The notes under the pieces are model-generated. The model was not told the origin of the DNA. It saw only the letters and a list, made by a program, of their open reading frames with translations, and did no database searches. A DNA stretch of 64,000 nt from Nocardia acididurans. Its GTDB lineage: Bacteria; Actinomycetota; Actinomycetes; Mycobacteriales; Mycobacteriaceae. This document shows, piece after piece, positions 8,862 to 17,446 of this stretch (its first letter is position 1; each line of letters begins with the position of its first letter). Location of the stretch: contig NZ_JAERRJ010000006.1 in NCBI RefSeq assembly GCF_016741815.1, positions 248,001-312,000 of the forward strand, written 5' to 3'. The translations under genes and the position numbers were made by a program.

Positions 8862-9770
8862 ATGGTTGACGGCGTCGAACTGCGGCATCTGCGGTACTTT
8901 CTCGCCGTCGCCGAGGAACTGCACTTCGGGCGCGCCGCCGCCCGCCTGCACATCGCGCAACCCGCGCTCACCCAGCAGATCCAGCGCCTCGAAACCCTGC
9001 TCGGCGGCAGGCTTCTCGACCGCACCTCCCGCAGCGTCGCGCTCACCCCCGCCGGGGCGGTGCTGCGTGAACGCGCCGCCGCCATCCTCGGGCACGCCGC
9101 CCGCGACCTCGACGAGGTGACGCGCATCGGACAGGGCAGTCAGGGACGGCTGTACCTGGGCTTCGTGCCCTCGGTACTGCCGCTCGAACCCCTGCGCGGC
9201 GTCCGGGAATTCCGGGAGCGGTATCCGCTGGTGCAGGTGGAACTGGTGGAGGGCTTCACCACCCGGCTGATGGAGCAGCTCGGCCACGGCGCACTGGACA
9301 CCGCCATCGTGCGCGATCCGGATCCGCAACCCGGCATCCACACCGCGCCGCTGGTCACCGAGCCGTATATGGCGGTGCTGCCCGCCGACCATCCCTACGC
9401 CGGGCGGGACTCCGTCACCGGCGGCGAACTCGGCGATCAGCCGTTCGTCTTCTTCCCCCGGGCCGCGGGCGGGCGCGCCCACGACCGGAACCTCGCCCCG
9501 CTGCACGAGGCCGGGCAGCGGCCGCGCGTCGTACAGGAGGGGACCACCTGGACCACCATCCTGTATCTGGTGGCCCAGGGGCTGGGCGTGACCATCGCGC
9601 CGCGCAGCGCGACCTTCACCGCACCCGATTCCGTGCGGGTGCTGCCGCTCACCGGAACCTCTTCGGACACAACGATCTACGTCGCGACCCGCGCCGACGA
9701 CGACCGCGCCCTGATCCGGAACTTCCTGGCCCTGCTGCCGGGTCACTCCGGCAGCAGGGCGGTGAACTAG
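8862..9770 (+). CDS. LysR-family transcriptional regulator
   Basis: This 302-aa regulator has the LysR winged helix at residues 5-65 (ELRHLRYFLAVAEELHFGRAAARL, then QPALTQQIQRLETLLG and a TPAG turn) followed by a periplasmic-binding-protein-like effector domain. The gene reads away from the acetyltransferase across a short AT-richer gap that contains TGATAGCTGCGATTGATACGATCA-like half-sites, the usual place for a LysR operator. Its stop overlaps that of the next gene on the other strand in a shared CTAG at 9767-9770. The inducer is unknown. Confidence 0.9.
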   Translation: MVDGVELRHLRYFLAVAEELHFGRAAARLHIAQPALTQQIQRLETLLGGRLLDRTSRSVALTPAGAVLRERAAAILGHAARDLDEVTRIGQGSQGRLYLGFVPSVLPLEPLRGVREFRERYPLVQVELVEGFTTRLMEQLGHGALDTAIVRDPDPQPGIHTAPLVTEPYMAVLPADHPYAGRDSVTGGELGDQPFVFFPRAAGGRAHDRNLAPLHEAGQRPRVVQEGTTWTTILYLVAQGLGVTIAPRSATFTAPDSVRVLPLTGTSSDTTIYVATRADDDRALIRNFLALLPGHSGSRAVN

Positions 9771-10282
9771 TCGGCCCGGCGCAGCGCGAAGATCCGCAGA
9801 TCGCGATCCGTGCGCTGCTTGTAGGCGCTGTAGGCGGCGGTGAGCCCCTCGAAGCGGGCGAACACCTGCGCCGCCAGCGCCGGATCGGTGACCCGCTCGG
9901 CCGTCACCGGAATCCGCTGCCCGGCCAGGGTGACCGCGCCCTTCGGATCCGCCAGCAGATTCGCGGTCCACGCGGGATGCGTCTGCTGACCGAAATTGCT
10001 GCCGATGACATACAGCACGTCACCGTCGTGCACGTACAGCAGCGGCGAGGTGCGCTGCTGCCCGGACTTGCGACCGGTGGTCTCCAGCAGCACCACCGGC
10101 GCGCCGATCGGGCCCAGCGCGGTGTAGGCGCCCGCGGTCCGCTTCAGCACCAGCCGGTCCACCGGCTGAATCACCGTGCGCACCACCAGGGAACCGAGCT
10201 TGGTGGCCGCGAGCGGACTCACGATCCTGCTGAGCAGGTTTGTGCGCGAACCCCATTCGCGATCCGGAAACTGTGCACTCAT
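9767..10282 (-). CDS. Deazaflavin (F420)-dependent nitroreductase-family protein
   Basis: This 171-aa protein belongs to the Ddn/DUF385 split-barrel family that binds cofactor F420. It shows the family signature VVLLETTGRKSGQQRTSPLL followed by GSNFGQQTHPAWTANLLADP, which binds the phosphate and Lys/Arg-rich cofactor tail in characterised members. The ATG at 10282 is chosen over an upstream in-frame start at 10321, because family members begin just before the F-x-D-x-x-W region. The substrate cannot be predicted; members reduce quinones or nitro compounds. Confidence 0.85.
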   Translation of the reverse strand: MSAQFPDREWGSRTNLLSRIVSPLAATKLGSLVVRTVIQPVDRLVLKRTAGAYTALGPIGAPVVLLETTGRKSGQQRTSPLLYVHDGDVLYVIGSNFGQQTHPAWTANLLADPKGAVTLAGQRIPVTAERVTDPALAAQVFARFEGLTAAYSAYKQRTDRDLRIFALRRAD

Positions 10283-10392
10283 AGCCGCCGACACTAGTGG
10301 GCGAGACCTCCAGCGGTACAATGACGGACAGGCCCTGCCGGAACGCGTGCGCGGCGGTGGCTCGGAACACGGGGCCGCACAACCGAATCGGT

Positions 10393-11280
10393 TCAGTGCC
10401 TGCGATAGACCGAGACGGTGACCGACGCGGTGACCGCCGAAACCTCCGGCAGTGCCGTGATGCGCTCGGCGCGCTCGGCCGCGGCGTGATGGGCCGACGG
10501 ACCCATTCCGGCGACATTCGCGATATCGGTGTGCGTGAGATTCATCGAGTATTCGACGCGGTTCCGGTCGAGTAATTCGAAACGCTCGCCCAGGGATTCG
10601 GCGAGCCGATCCTCCTTGGCGGCATCCACGCTCACCATGCCCAGCGGCGCAATCAATTCCGCCAGATGCCGGGAGGTCGGGGTGACCACGACGAACCGGC
10701 CCTCCGGGGTCAGCACGCGCGCGATCTCGGCCGCGTTGCGGGGTGCGAAAACGGCCACCACCGCGTCCATGACGCCGTCGCGAACCGGGAGGCCGCGCCA
10801 GGCGTCGGCGAGTACCGAACCCGCGCGTGGATGCGCTCTGGCGGCTCTGCGCGCGGCGGCCTTGGAGACGTCCAGGGCCAGCCCACGGGCTTCGGGCCGG
10901 GCGTCGAGGATCGCGGCCAGGTAGTACCCGGTGCCCGCGCCGATCTCCAGCACGGCCGCGGCCGGGGCGGAATCGGGCGTCCGCACGGGCACGCTCGCCA
11001 TCGTGCGCGCCAGCGCGCCGGCGATGGGTGCGAAGTGGCCCACGCCCTGAAATGCCGCACGGGCATCGAGCATCTCGGGCGTGTCGCCGGTCATCTTCGT
11101 GGCAGCGCCCGTCAGCAGGCTGACATAGCCTTGCCGGGCGATATCGAAACTATGGCCGCGCGCGCACCGCAGGCTGCGATCGCGGGCGGTGAGGTCCTGT
11201 CCGCACTCCGGGCAGGCCAAGAGGTCGGCGCAGCCGAGCAGTCGCTCGACCGGACCGACCGTTCGAGATTCGGTATTCAC
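10393..11280 (-). CDS. 23S rRNA (guanine-N1) methyltransferase, RlmA family
   Basis: This protein of about 295 aa has an N-terminal zinc knuckle (CPECG, then CARGHSFD) and an SAM-dependent Rossmann domain (VLEIGAGTGYY, AVFAPRN). This is the architecture of RlmA(I)/RlmA(II)-TlrB enzymes that methylate G745 or G748 in 23S rRNA hairpin 35; TlrB-type members give tylosin resistance. Sequence alone does not separate the two specificities. The start is unsure between GTG 11280 and GTG 11325; neither has a good ribosome binding site. The DUF3117 gene is immediately upstream on the same strand. Confidence 0.82.
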   Translation of the reverse strand: MNTESRTVGPVERLLGCADLLACPECGQDLTARDRSLRCARGHSFDIARQGYVSLLTGAATKMTGDTPEMLDARAAFQGVGHFAPIAGALARTMASVPVRTPDSAPAAAVLEIGAGTGYYLAAILDARPEARGLALDVSKAAARRAARAHPRAGSVLADAWRGLPVRDGVMDAVVAVFAPRNAAEIARVLTPEGRFVVVTPTSRHLAELIAPLGMVSVDAAKEDRLAESLGERFELLDRNRVEYSMNLTHTDIANVAGMGPSAHHAAAERAERITALPEVSAVTASVTVSVYRRH

Positions 11281-11340
11281 CGAGGTGCCGGGGAGCCGGT
11301 CCACAGATTTCCGGCCCTCCGGCACTTGTCGTTGTGGGTA

Positions 11341-11508
11341 CTAGCTCGTGACACTCTTGAGTTCGTCACCGAGCGCCGCGGCTTCCTCCGGAGTCAGCTC
11401 GACGACCAGCCGCCCGCCACCCTCGAGTGGAACCCGCATGACGATTCCACGCCCTTCCTTGGTTGCCTCGAGGGGACCGTCCCCGGTGCGGGGCTTCATG
11501 GCCGCCAT
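11341..11508 (-). CDS. DUF3117 small conserved actinobacterial protein
   Basis: This 55-aa protein starts MAAMKPRTGDGPLEATKEGR and continues with a short beta-rich stretch to LKSVTS. It matches, from memory almost residue for residue, M. tuberculosis Rv1211, which also lies beside tag and glgA. GGAGG sits about 8 nt upstream of the ATG. The function of the family is not known; its strict conservation and fixed place argue for an important housekeeping role. It is short enough to be missed by length-filtered gene finding. Confidence 0.9.
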   Translation of the reverse strand: MAAMKPRTGDGPLEATKEGRGIVMRVPLEGGGRLVVELTPEEAAALGDELKSVTS

Positions 11509-11673
11509 CCTCTGCTCCCTCCAGATCTGCGCGGTCTGCTGCGCACTTTCATGGAACTCCAGTTGTCACCAACCAGGCAGCCCGCCGGCATGTGGCGGGC
11601 TACACCAAGCCCATTCTTCCCTATCGCGGATCGGGGCGGGTACCTGAGTTCCAAAAACCGACCGTCGTGGCGT

Positions 11674-12246
11674 TCAGCGAGTACTCACATTCACCCAGCA
11701 ATCGGCCACGTGATCGTCTACCATCCCCGTCGCTTGCATGAGTGCGTACGCAGTGGTGGGCCCCACGAATTTGAACCCCCGCCGCTTGAGTTCTTTTGCG
11801 AGAGCAGTGGATTCGGCTGTGACGGCGGGCACATCGGACAGTGTCCGGGGACGTGACCGAGCCGGGGGCGCGAAACCCCACAGCAGCCCGTCCAGACTCG
11901 TCCCGAGATCGCGCGCAACCCGCGCATTGTGGATGCTGGCCTCAATCTTGGCTCGATTGCGAACGATGCCCGTATCCGCCATCAGTCGCTCCACATCGCC
12001 CTCTCCGAAGTCCGCCACCTTCTCGATGACGAACCCGTCGAACGCCGCCCGGAAACTCTCCCGCTTCCGCAAAATCGTGATCCACGCCAGCCCCGACTGA
12101 AACGCCTCGAGACACATACGTTCGAATAACGCGTCATCCCCGTGCAGCGCCCGGCCCCACTCGCCATCGTGATAATCCCGATAAAGCTGCGACCCCTCGG
12201 ACCACCCGCACCGGACCCGCCCATCGGATTCCATGCCGGAACTCAT
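11674..12246 (-). CDS. tag: DNA-3-methyladenine glycosylase I
   Basis: This 190-aa base-excision repair enzyme removes 3-methyladenine from alkylated DNA. It shows the N-terminal RCGWSEGSQLYRDYHDGEWG zinc-site region, LAWITILRKRESFRAAFDGF, a helix-hairpin-helix-like middle, and the C-terminal FVGPTTAYALMQATGMVDDHVADC. The conserved Cys and His zinc ligands are present at both ends. The start overlaps the upstream gene's stop by 4 nt (ATGA), so it is co-transcribed with the DivIVA-like gene, as in mycobacteria. Confidence 0.93.
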   Translation of the reverse strand: MSSGMESDGRVRCGWSEGSQLYRDYHDGEWGRALHGDDALFERMCLEAFQSGLAWITILRKRESFRAAFDGFVIEKVADFGEGDVERLMADTGIVRNRAKIEASIHNARVARDLGTSLDGLLWGFAPPARSRPRTLSDVPAVTAESTALAKELKRRGFKFVGPTTAYALMQATGMVDDHVADCWVNVSTR

Positions 12247-12863
12247 CGCGCAGTTCCCCGCCCCTCCGATTCACGCGATAGGCCACTATTTCCGCCCGCG
12301 CTTTCCGCGCTCCCATCCAACGCGGTTTCGCTATTGCTCTCGGCCGGCAACACCGCCGGAACCCGTCGCGGCGCGGGCACGCCACCCGCGACGGCCTGAT
12401 CGACTCCCGCGGCGTGCCCCACCGCCGTGCCGTGTCCGATTCCCACGGCGTGCCCGGCGGTCCCCACGACCTGCTCGGTAGCCGCCGGGGCGGCGTGCGG
12501 TGTCGCCGCCACCGCCGCCGGATGCGGGGTGCCATTTCCGGCGGGTGCACCGAACGCGGCGGCCTCCGGGCTTCCCGCGCCGGCGCGCGCCTGTGCCAGC
12601 TGCGTCTCCAACTCGTCGATGCGGGCGGCCAGCCGCGTCAGCGCCCAATCCACCTCTCCCGCCTTGTAACCGCGCACCACCTGCTGAAACCGCAGCGCCC
12701 GCACATCGCTGCCACTGATCCCATGCGCGGGCAGCACGGTCACCGTGGTCCCCTCGGGCAGCGGTCCCAGCTCCTCGCCCCGCCCGAACACCGCACTCGC
12801 GACGAGGAACAGCAGTGCGGCGACGAGTCCGACGATCAGCACGTACAGCAGCAACGTGAGCAT
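12243..12863 (-). CDS. Membrane-anchored DivIVA-like domain protein (Rv1209 type)
   Basis: This 206-aa protein has an N-terminal transmembrane helix (residues 2-25), then a short DivIVA-like element (VRALRFQQVVRGYKAGEVDWALTRLAARIDELE) predicted as a coiled coil, and a long Ala/Gly/Pro-rich disordered tail. The ATG at 12863 is used, since the frame to 12899 adds only 12 non-conserved residues. The mycobacterial counterpart, Rv1209, is also next to tag but is much shorter at the C-terminus. A role in polar growth or envelope organisation is inferred only from the domain. Confidence 0.75.
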   Translation of the reverse strand: MLTLLLYVLIVGLVAALLFLVASAVFGRGEELGPLPEGTTVTVLPAHGISGSDVRALRFQQVVRGYKAGEVDWALTRLAARIDELETQLAQARAGAGSPEAAAFGAPAGNGTPHPAAVAATPHAAPAATEQVVGTAGHAVGIGHGTAVGHAAGVDQAVAGGVPAPRRVPAVLPAESNSETALDGSAESAGGNSGLSRESEGRGTAR

Positions 12864-12998
12864 GTCCCCGAGCTTAGGTGCCGCGCGGCCGACCGACACA
12901 GGTCGCCCCGGCGGAAAACAGACCTCTAATGCCCCGCGCGGAACCGCTTGTGCCGAACCGGCAATCGCTCGCGCCGGGGCATCGAGGCCGGTGCGGCC

Positions 12999-14135
12999 CT
13001 ACAGGTGCCGGGTGGTGTCGATGCTCAGGGACATGCCTGCCAGGCCGCGGCGGCGGACGGCGAGTTTGTCGGCGATTTCGCGCAGGGCCTTGCCGGAGGG
13101 GGAATCCGGGGCGCGCAGGACGATGGGGGTGCCCTCGTCGCCCGCTTCGCGCAGCTGCTGTTCGATCGGGATCTGGCCCAGCAGGGGGACGTTCGCGCCG
13201 ATGGCGCGGGTGAGGTTGTCGGCCACGGTTTGGCCGCCGCCTTCGCCGTAGAGGTTCATGCGGGTGCCGTCGGGGAGGTCGAGCCAGGACATGTTCTCGA
13301 CCACGCCGGCGATGCGCTGGCGGGTTTGCAGGGCGATGGAGCCGGCGCGCTCGGCCACCTCGGCGGCCGCCAGCTGGGGGGTGGTGACCACGAGGATTTC
13401 GGCGTTGGGGATGAGCTGGGCCAGGGAGATGGCCACGTCGCCGGTGCCGGGCGGGAGGTCGAGCAGGAGGATGTCGAGGTCGCCCCAGAAGACGTCGGCC
13501 AGGAACTGCTGCAGCGCGCGGTGCAGCATGGGGCCGCGCCAGACGACGGGGGTGTTGCCCTGGGTGAACATGGAGATCGAGATGACCTTCACGTCGTGGG
13601 CGATGGGCGGCATGATCATGCGCTCGACCTGGGTGGGGCGCTGGTCGGTGCCGAGCATGCGGGGGACCGAGTGGCCGTAGATGTCGGCGTCGAGAACACC
13701 CACGGAGAGGCCGCGCGCGGCCATGGCGGCGGCGAGATTGACTGTGACGGAAGACTTTCCGACACCGCCCTTACCGGAGGCGACCGCGTAGACGCGGGTC
13801 AGTGAGCCGGGCTGGGCGAAGGGGATGACCGGTTCGGCGGCGTCGCCGCGCAGTTTCTTGCGCAGTTCGGTGCGCTGCTCGTCGTTCATGACGTCGAGGC
13901 CGACCGTGATCTGCCCGACGCCGGGCACGTCGGCGACGGCCTTGCTGACGCGTTCCTGGATGGCGGATTTCATCGGGCAGGCCGCCGTCGTCAGATAGAT
14001 CACGACGTGGACGCTGCTGTCGTCACCGATCTCGACGCTCTTCACCATGCCCAGTTCGGTGATCGGCTTCCGGATCTCCGGGTCGTCCACCTTCGCGAGC
14101 GCGCCCCGCACATCCGATTCCGCAACAACTGGCAT
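12999..14135 (-). CDS. mrp: Mrp/ApbC-family P-loop ATPase (Fe-S cluster carrier type)
   Basis: This 378-aa cytoplasmic protein is thought to help Fe-S cluster delivery. Residues 1-90 form a MIP18/DUF59 domain containing TTAACPMKS. A ParA/MinD-like ATPase follows with the deviant Walker A SGKGGVGKSS near residue 120 and LLLDLPPGTGD. The C-terminal CXXC that binds the cluster in bacterial ApbC proteins is not present: the region after VVENMS has no cysteine, and Cys in the DUF59 domain is the only one I find. The orthologue is Rv1229c, which also precedes a transglycosylase. Confidence 0.9.
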   Translation of the reverse strand: MPVVAESDVRGALAKVDDPEIRKPITELGMVKSVEIGDDSSVHVVIYLTTAACPMKSAIQERVSKAVADVPGVGQITVGLDVMNDEQRTELRKKLRGDAAEPVIPFAQPGSLTRVYAVASGKGGVGKSSVTVNLAAAMAARGLSVGVLDADIYGHSVPRMLGTDQRPTQVERMIMPPIAHDVKVISISMFTQGNTPVVWRGPMLHRALQQFLADVFWGDLDILLLDLPPGTGDVAISLAQLIPNAEILVVTTPQLAAAEVAERAGSIALQTRQRIAGVVENMSWLDLPDGTRMNLYGEGGGQTVADNLTRAIGANVPLLGQIPIEQQLREAGDEGTPIVLRAPDSPSGKALREIADKLAVRRRGLAGMSLSIDTTRHL

Positions 14136-14190
14136 GGCGCCAAGTCTAGGAGCGCGGCCGTATCGCGGCAGCGCGGGCCTCCGCTTCGGT

Positions 14191-15051
14191 TCAGATGCGC
14201 GGCAGCTGCGAGGCCATCGGCGTGATGCCGGTGTTGTAGGCGGCCTCCCAGGCCATCACGTTCGTCACGTAGGCCATGGAGTTGTTGTAGCGCAGGATGG
14301 CGCGCGACTGCTGCGCCGGATCCCGCATATCGAGATTGCCGGAGCACAGGTACTTTCCGGCGGTGAGCGCCGCGTCGTACACGTTCTGCGGATCGGCGAT
14401 GCCGTCGCCGTTGCCGTCGGCGGCGTAGCGCTGCCAGGTCTCGGGCAGGAACTGCATGGAGCCGACCGCGCGGTCGTAGCCCTGCAGCCCGTCCAGGTAG
14501 CCGTCGTCGGAATCGTGGATCACGTTGTTGCCGTAGAGGCTTCCGTCCAGCACCGGTCCGTAGATGGGGGTGATGGCGTTGCCCGCCTCGTCGGCCTTGC
14601 CGCCGAAGGAGTGCGTGGACTCGACGCGGCCGATGCCGGCGAGCAGTGACCACGGCATGCCGCACACCGGATTGTCCGCTGCCAGAATGCGTTCCGCGTT
14701 GCGGTAGGCGGCCTCGGAGATGCCGGGCATGCCGAGTGTTCCGGCGGGCAGGTCGGCGGGGACGCGGCCGTCGGGCAGGGCGACCGACTTCACCTGGGGC
14801 GGCGGCGGGGGCGCGAGCTGCTTGGCTTCCTTGAGCAGGGGTTCGGCGACCGGAGCCGCCTCGAGTCTGGGTAGGTTCCCGTCGGCGTCGGCATTGAGCA
14901 TGCGGTGCTGCAGGGGGCTCGCGAGGGTTTCCGCGATGCCGCCGTCGGCCGCGCCGGTGACGGTGGCCAATCCGGCCGGGACGAGACTCGTGAGAGCGAT
15001 GACCGATCCGCGTCGAACCTTCGGAACCGGGGGTTTGCGATGGCGTCCCAC
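14191..15051 (-). CDS. Secreted lytic transglycosylase-like protein (first copy)
   Basis: This exported 286-aa protein probably cleaves peptidoglycan. An N-terminal basic stretch and hydrophobic helix (VIALTSLVPAGLATVTGAA) act as signal or anchor. The catalytic domain shows LLAGIGRVESTHSFGG, with the likely catalytic Glu, and GSMQFLPETWQRYAADGNGDG, then ILRYNNSMAYV. GTG 15051 is chosen because GGAGGG lies 10 nt upstream; ATG codons at 15069 and 15075 lack one. It is a close paralogue of the next gene upstream and corresponds to Rv1230c. Confidence 0.85.
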   Translation of the reverse strand: MGRHRKPPVPKVRRGSVIALTSLVPAGLATVTGAADGGIAETLASPLQHRMLNADADGNLPRLEAAPVAEPLLKEAKQLAPPPPPQVKSVALPDGRVPADLPAGTLGMPGISEAAYRNAERILAADNPVCGMPWSLLAGIGRVESTHSFGGKADEAGNAITPIYGPVLDGSLYGNNVIHDSDDGYLDGLQGYDRAVGSMQFLPETWQRYAADGNGDGIADPQNVYDAALTAGKYLCSGNLDMRDPAQQSRAILRYNNSMAYVTNVMAWEAAYNTGITPMASQLPRI

Positions 15052-15285
15052 TGTGTCGTTGCCCTCCATTGTCATTCGGTTGAGACCGGGGTGACGAAGT
15101 GGAGGCCACGTTACCTCATCCGAGACCGTTCCGTTACCCCTCTGTGACAATTAATGGGGGATTCGCGCTTGAAGATCTCGAAACGGGGTACGCGAGAGGG
15201 CGCTGTCACCAGCGTAGGGCAGAGTCCCCGCGTAGCAAGCGGATTCGGGCGAATCGGACTACGGAACGTTTCGGACCCGGACGCC

Positions 15286-15318
15286 AGACGCCCCGGGGCA
15301 CACGGCCCCGGGGCGTCT
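15286..15318 (-). terminator. Perfect 13-bp hairpin after the second transglycosylase gene
   Basis: AGACGCCCCGGGG at 15286-15298 pairs exactly with 15306-15318 across a 7-nt loop. It lies 20 nt past the stop of the gene ending at 15338. There is no clear T-run, as is common for high-GC actinobacterial terminators. It separates the two transglycosylase paralogues into different transcription units. Confidence 0.7.
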
Positions 15319-15337
15319 CGGTCTCGCGGTGGCCGGG

Positions 15338-16738
15338 TTACGGCGCGGGGGCCGGAGCGGGCAGCGGGATGGTGATGCCGAATGGCAGCGTGATGCCGGG
15401 CGCGGCCGGTGTGGGCGGGGCGGCTTCGACGGGCGCCTCGGCCGGAGCCTGCTCGGCGGGCGCGCCCACATTCGGCTCCGGGGTCTTCTGCGGCTGCTGT
15501 GCGTCCTGCGGCTGCTGCTGTGCGGCTCCCGGGTTCTGCTGCTGCTGATCGTTGACCGTGGTGCAGTCGGTGGTCTTCTCGATCGGCTTGCCGTCCGGGC
15601 CGAACTGCTGCTCGGTCTGCTGGGCGGCCGCGACGTTCTCGTCCTCGGGCTTGGCATCCGGATTGGTCTTGGCCGGATCCTGCGCGGTCGCATCGCAATT
15701 GGGCGTGACCGGCTGGACGGGCGCCGGGCAGAAGATGCCGCAGGGGATGGGCGGCAGGCCGGGGATGGTGATCATCACCTCGGTCTGCGTGGTGGTGGTC
15801 GGCGGCTGCTCGGTGGTGGTGGTCGTGGCCGCCTCGATGGTGCTGTTGGCGGCGGCCATATCCGGCACGGGGGCGGTGAGATTGCCGGGCTGGACGAGTG
15901 TGGCCGAGATGTCGACGGTGGTCGGCTGGCCGCCGGTCTTGTAGGCGTTCGACCAGCTCAGCACCTGAGCCGCGTACGACATCGAGTTGTTGTAGCGCAG
16001 GACGGCTTTCAGCTGCTGCTGCGAATCGCGCAGATCCAGGCCGCCGGAGCACAGGTACTTGCCCGCGGCCAGCGCCGCGTCGAAGACGTTGTTCGGATCC
16101 GACACGCCGTCGCCGTTGCCGTCGGCGGCGTAGTGCACCCAGGTGCTGGGCAGGAACTGCATCGGGCCGACGGCGCGCACATAACCGCCGTCGGAGGCCC
16201 GGATGATCTCGTTGCCGGGAAGTGTCCCGTCGAGTGCCGGACCGTAGATGGGCTGGATGGTGGTGCCCGCCGCGTCGGTGCGCCCGCTGCTCGCGTGCGC
16301 GGATTCGATGCGGCCGATGCCGGCCAGCAGGTTCCAGGTGAGGCCGCAGCCGGGCGTGGAGGATTCCAGGGCCAGTTCGGCGTTGCGGTAGGCCGCGAGC
16401 ACGATCTCCGGGATGCCGAGGGCCCCGGTGCCGCCGGGCAGTGCGATGTTCTGCAGCGGCACGGTGCCGCCGAAGAGCGGGCTGCCGTCGCTGGGCGGGG
16501 TGAGGGCGCTGAGTTTGCGCGGGGCGTCGGGCGCGGCTGGAACCAGACCGACCAGTTGGTCCGAATTTGCCTCAGTATTGGCCACATTCTGGCCCGCCGA
16601 GGAGGCGGCCAGCAATGCGTCGGGAGCCGCCGCGGGGGCTGTCGACTGCACGGTGGTGGTGGCCGAACCGGCGGTAACCAGACCCGCTATGAGCAGCGCG
16701 GACGCCGTCACCGGAGCACTTATCTTCTTCGCCACCAC
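15338..16738 (-). CDS. Secreted lytic transglycosylase-like protein with Gln/Pro-rich tail (second copy)
   Basis: This 466-aa exported protein has a signal peptide (residues 1-30), a linker, and a transglycosylase domain at about residues 100-265 that repeats the motifs of its neighbour: LLAGIGRIESAHASSG, GPMQFLPSTWVHYAADGNGDG, LRYNNSMSYA. The last 190 residues are low-complexity and rich in Thr, Gln and Pro, including TTTTTEQPPTTTTQ and QQQQ runs, then a Pro/Ala end. This tail probably spans the cell wall. Start is GTG 16738, preceded by GAGGGG. A tandem duplication with later tail acquisition is likely. Confidence 0.85.
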   Translation of the reverse strand: MVAKKISAPVTASALLIAGLVTAGSATTTVQSTAPAAAPDALLAASSAGQNVANTEANSDQLVGLVPAAPDAPRKLSALTPPSDGSPLFGGTVPLQNIALPGGTGALGIPEIVLAAYRNAELALESSTPGCGLTWNLLAGIGRIESAHASSGRTDAAGTTIQPIYGPALDGTLPGNEIIRASDGGYVRAVGPMQFLPSTWVHYAADGNGDGVSDPNNVFDAALAAGKYLCSGGLDLRDSQQQLKAVLRYNNSMSYAAQVLSWSNAYKTGGQPTTVDISATLVQPGNLTAPVPDMAAANSTIEAATTTTTEQPPTTTTQTEVMITIPGLPPIPCGIFCPAPVQPVTPNCDATAQDPAKTNPDAKPEDENVAAAQQTEQQFGPDGKPIEKTTDCTTVNDQQQQNPGAAQQQPQDAQQPQKTPEPNVGAPAEQAPAEAPVEAAPPTPAAPGITLPFGITIPLPAPAPAP

Positions 16739-16828
16739 ACAATCCCCTCAGTCGTGCGGCCGGACCCGGGTGATGTCACTCATACCAAGCAGTGTCTGGG
16801 TCGGTCGCTCGGAACAACGTGATCCAGG

Positions 16829-17446
16829 TTACCCATCAGTCAGCTCGTTCGGTACCGCCTTGGGTGCAGACTCGCCATCTTTTTGCGATGAAATCGGAAC
16901 CTGTGGACTCTTTCGGTCGGTACTCTTCTTCTTTTTCCGTACCGGAGCCACCTCTCCGTCCGAGGCCAGTTTCTCCAGTCTGACCAGGGTTTCCTTGACG
17001 TCCTCCAACTCCCGGCGCAGGTAGTCGCGAGTGGCCACTTCGCCCACCGCGAGCCGTAGCGCCGCGAGTTCCCGTGCAAGGAATTCGGTGTCGGCCTTTG
17101 TCTGGGCTGCTCTGGAGCGGTCCTCTTCCAGAGCCACCCGGTCGCGATTGTCCTGCCGGTTCTGCGCCAGCAGGATGAGCGGCGCGGCATAGGCGGCCTG
17201 GGTGGAGAAGGCCAGGTTGAGCAGGATGAACGGATACGGGTCCCAGCGCAGCTTCACCGCGAAGACATTGATCGCCACCCAGACGATCACGATCACTGTC
17301 TGGATCGCCAGGTAGCGGCCGGTGCCCAGGAAGCGCGCGATCTGCTCGCTGGTGCGCGCCAAAGCCTCAGCGTCCCAATCGAATCCGCGGAACCGGGATT
17401 CGACCGGGGTCTCCAGGCGCTGGCGGGCGGTGGACTTGTCGGTCAT
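16829..17446 (-). CDS. DUF1003 membrane protein
   Basis: This 205-aa protein has two transmembrane helices (about residues 45-65 and 75-100), with the family pattern NVFAVKLRWDPYPFILLNLAFSTQAAYAAPLIL, followed by a coiled-coil cytoplasmic tail ending in a Lys-rich segment. It overlaps the upstream PRC/MgtE-N/CBS gene by 4 nt (ATGA) and has the same neighbour in mycobacteria (Rv1231c-Rv1232c). The tight coupling suggests that the two proteins act together, possibly as membrane and sensor halves; function is unproven. Confidence 0.85.
   Translation of the reverse strand: MTDKSTARQRLETPVESRFRGFDWDAEALARTSEQIARFLGTGRYLAIQTVIVIVWVAINVFAVKLRWDPYPFILLNLAFSTQAAYAAPLILLAQNRQDNRDRVALEEDRSRAAQTKADTEFLARELAALRLAVGEVATRDYLRRELEDVKETLVRLEKLASDGEVAPVRKKKKSTDRKSPQVPISSQKDGESAPKAVPNELTDG

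Noticed and set aside
9767..9770. Shared CTAG stop overlap between LysR and the deazaflavin gene as a regulatory device
   Set aside because: Short convergent overlaps are common in compact genomes; no structure around it suggests a function.
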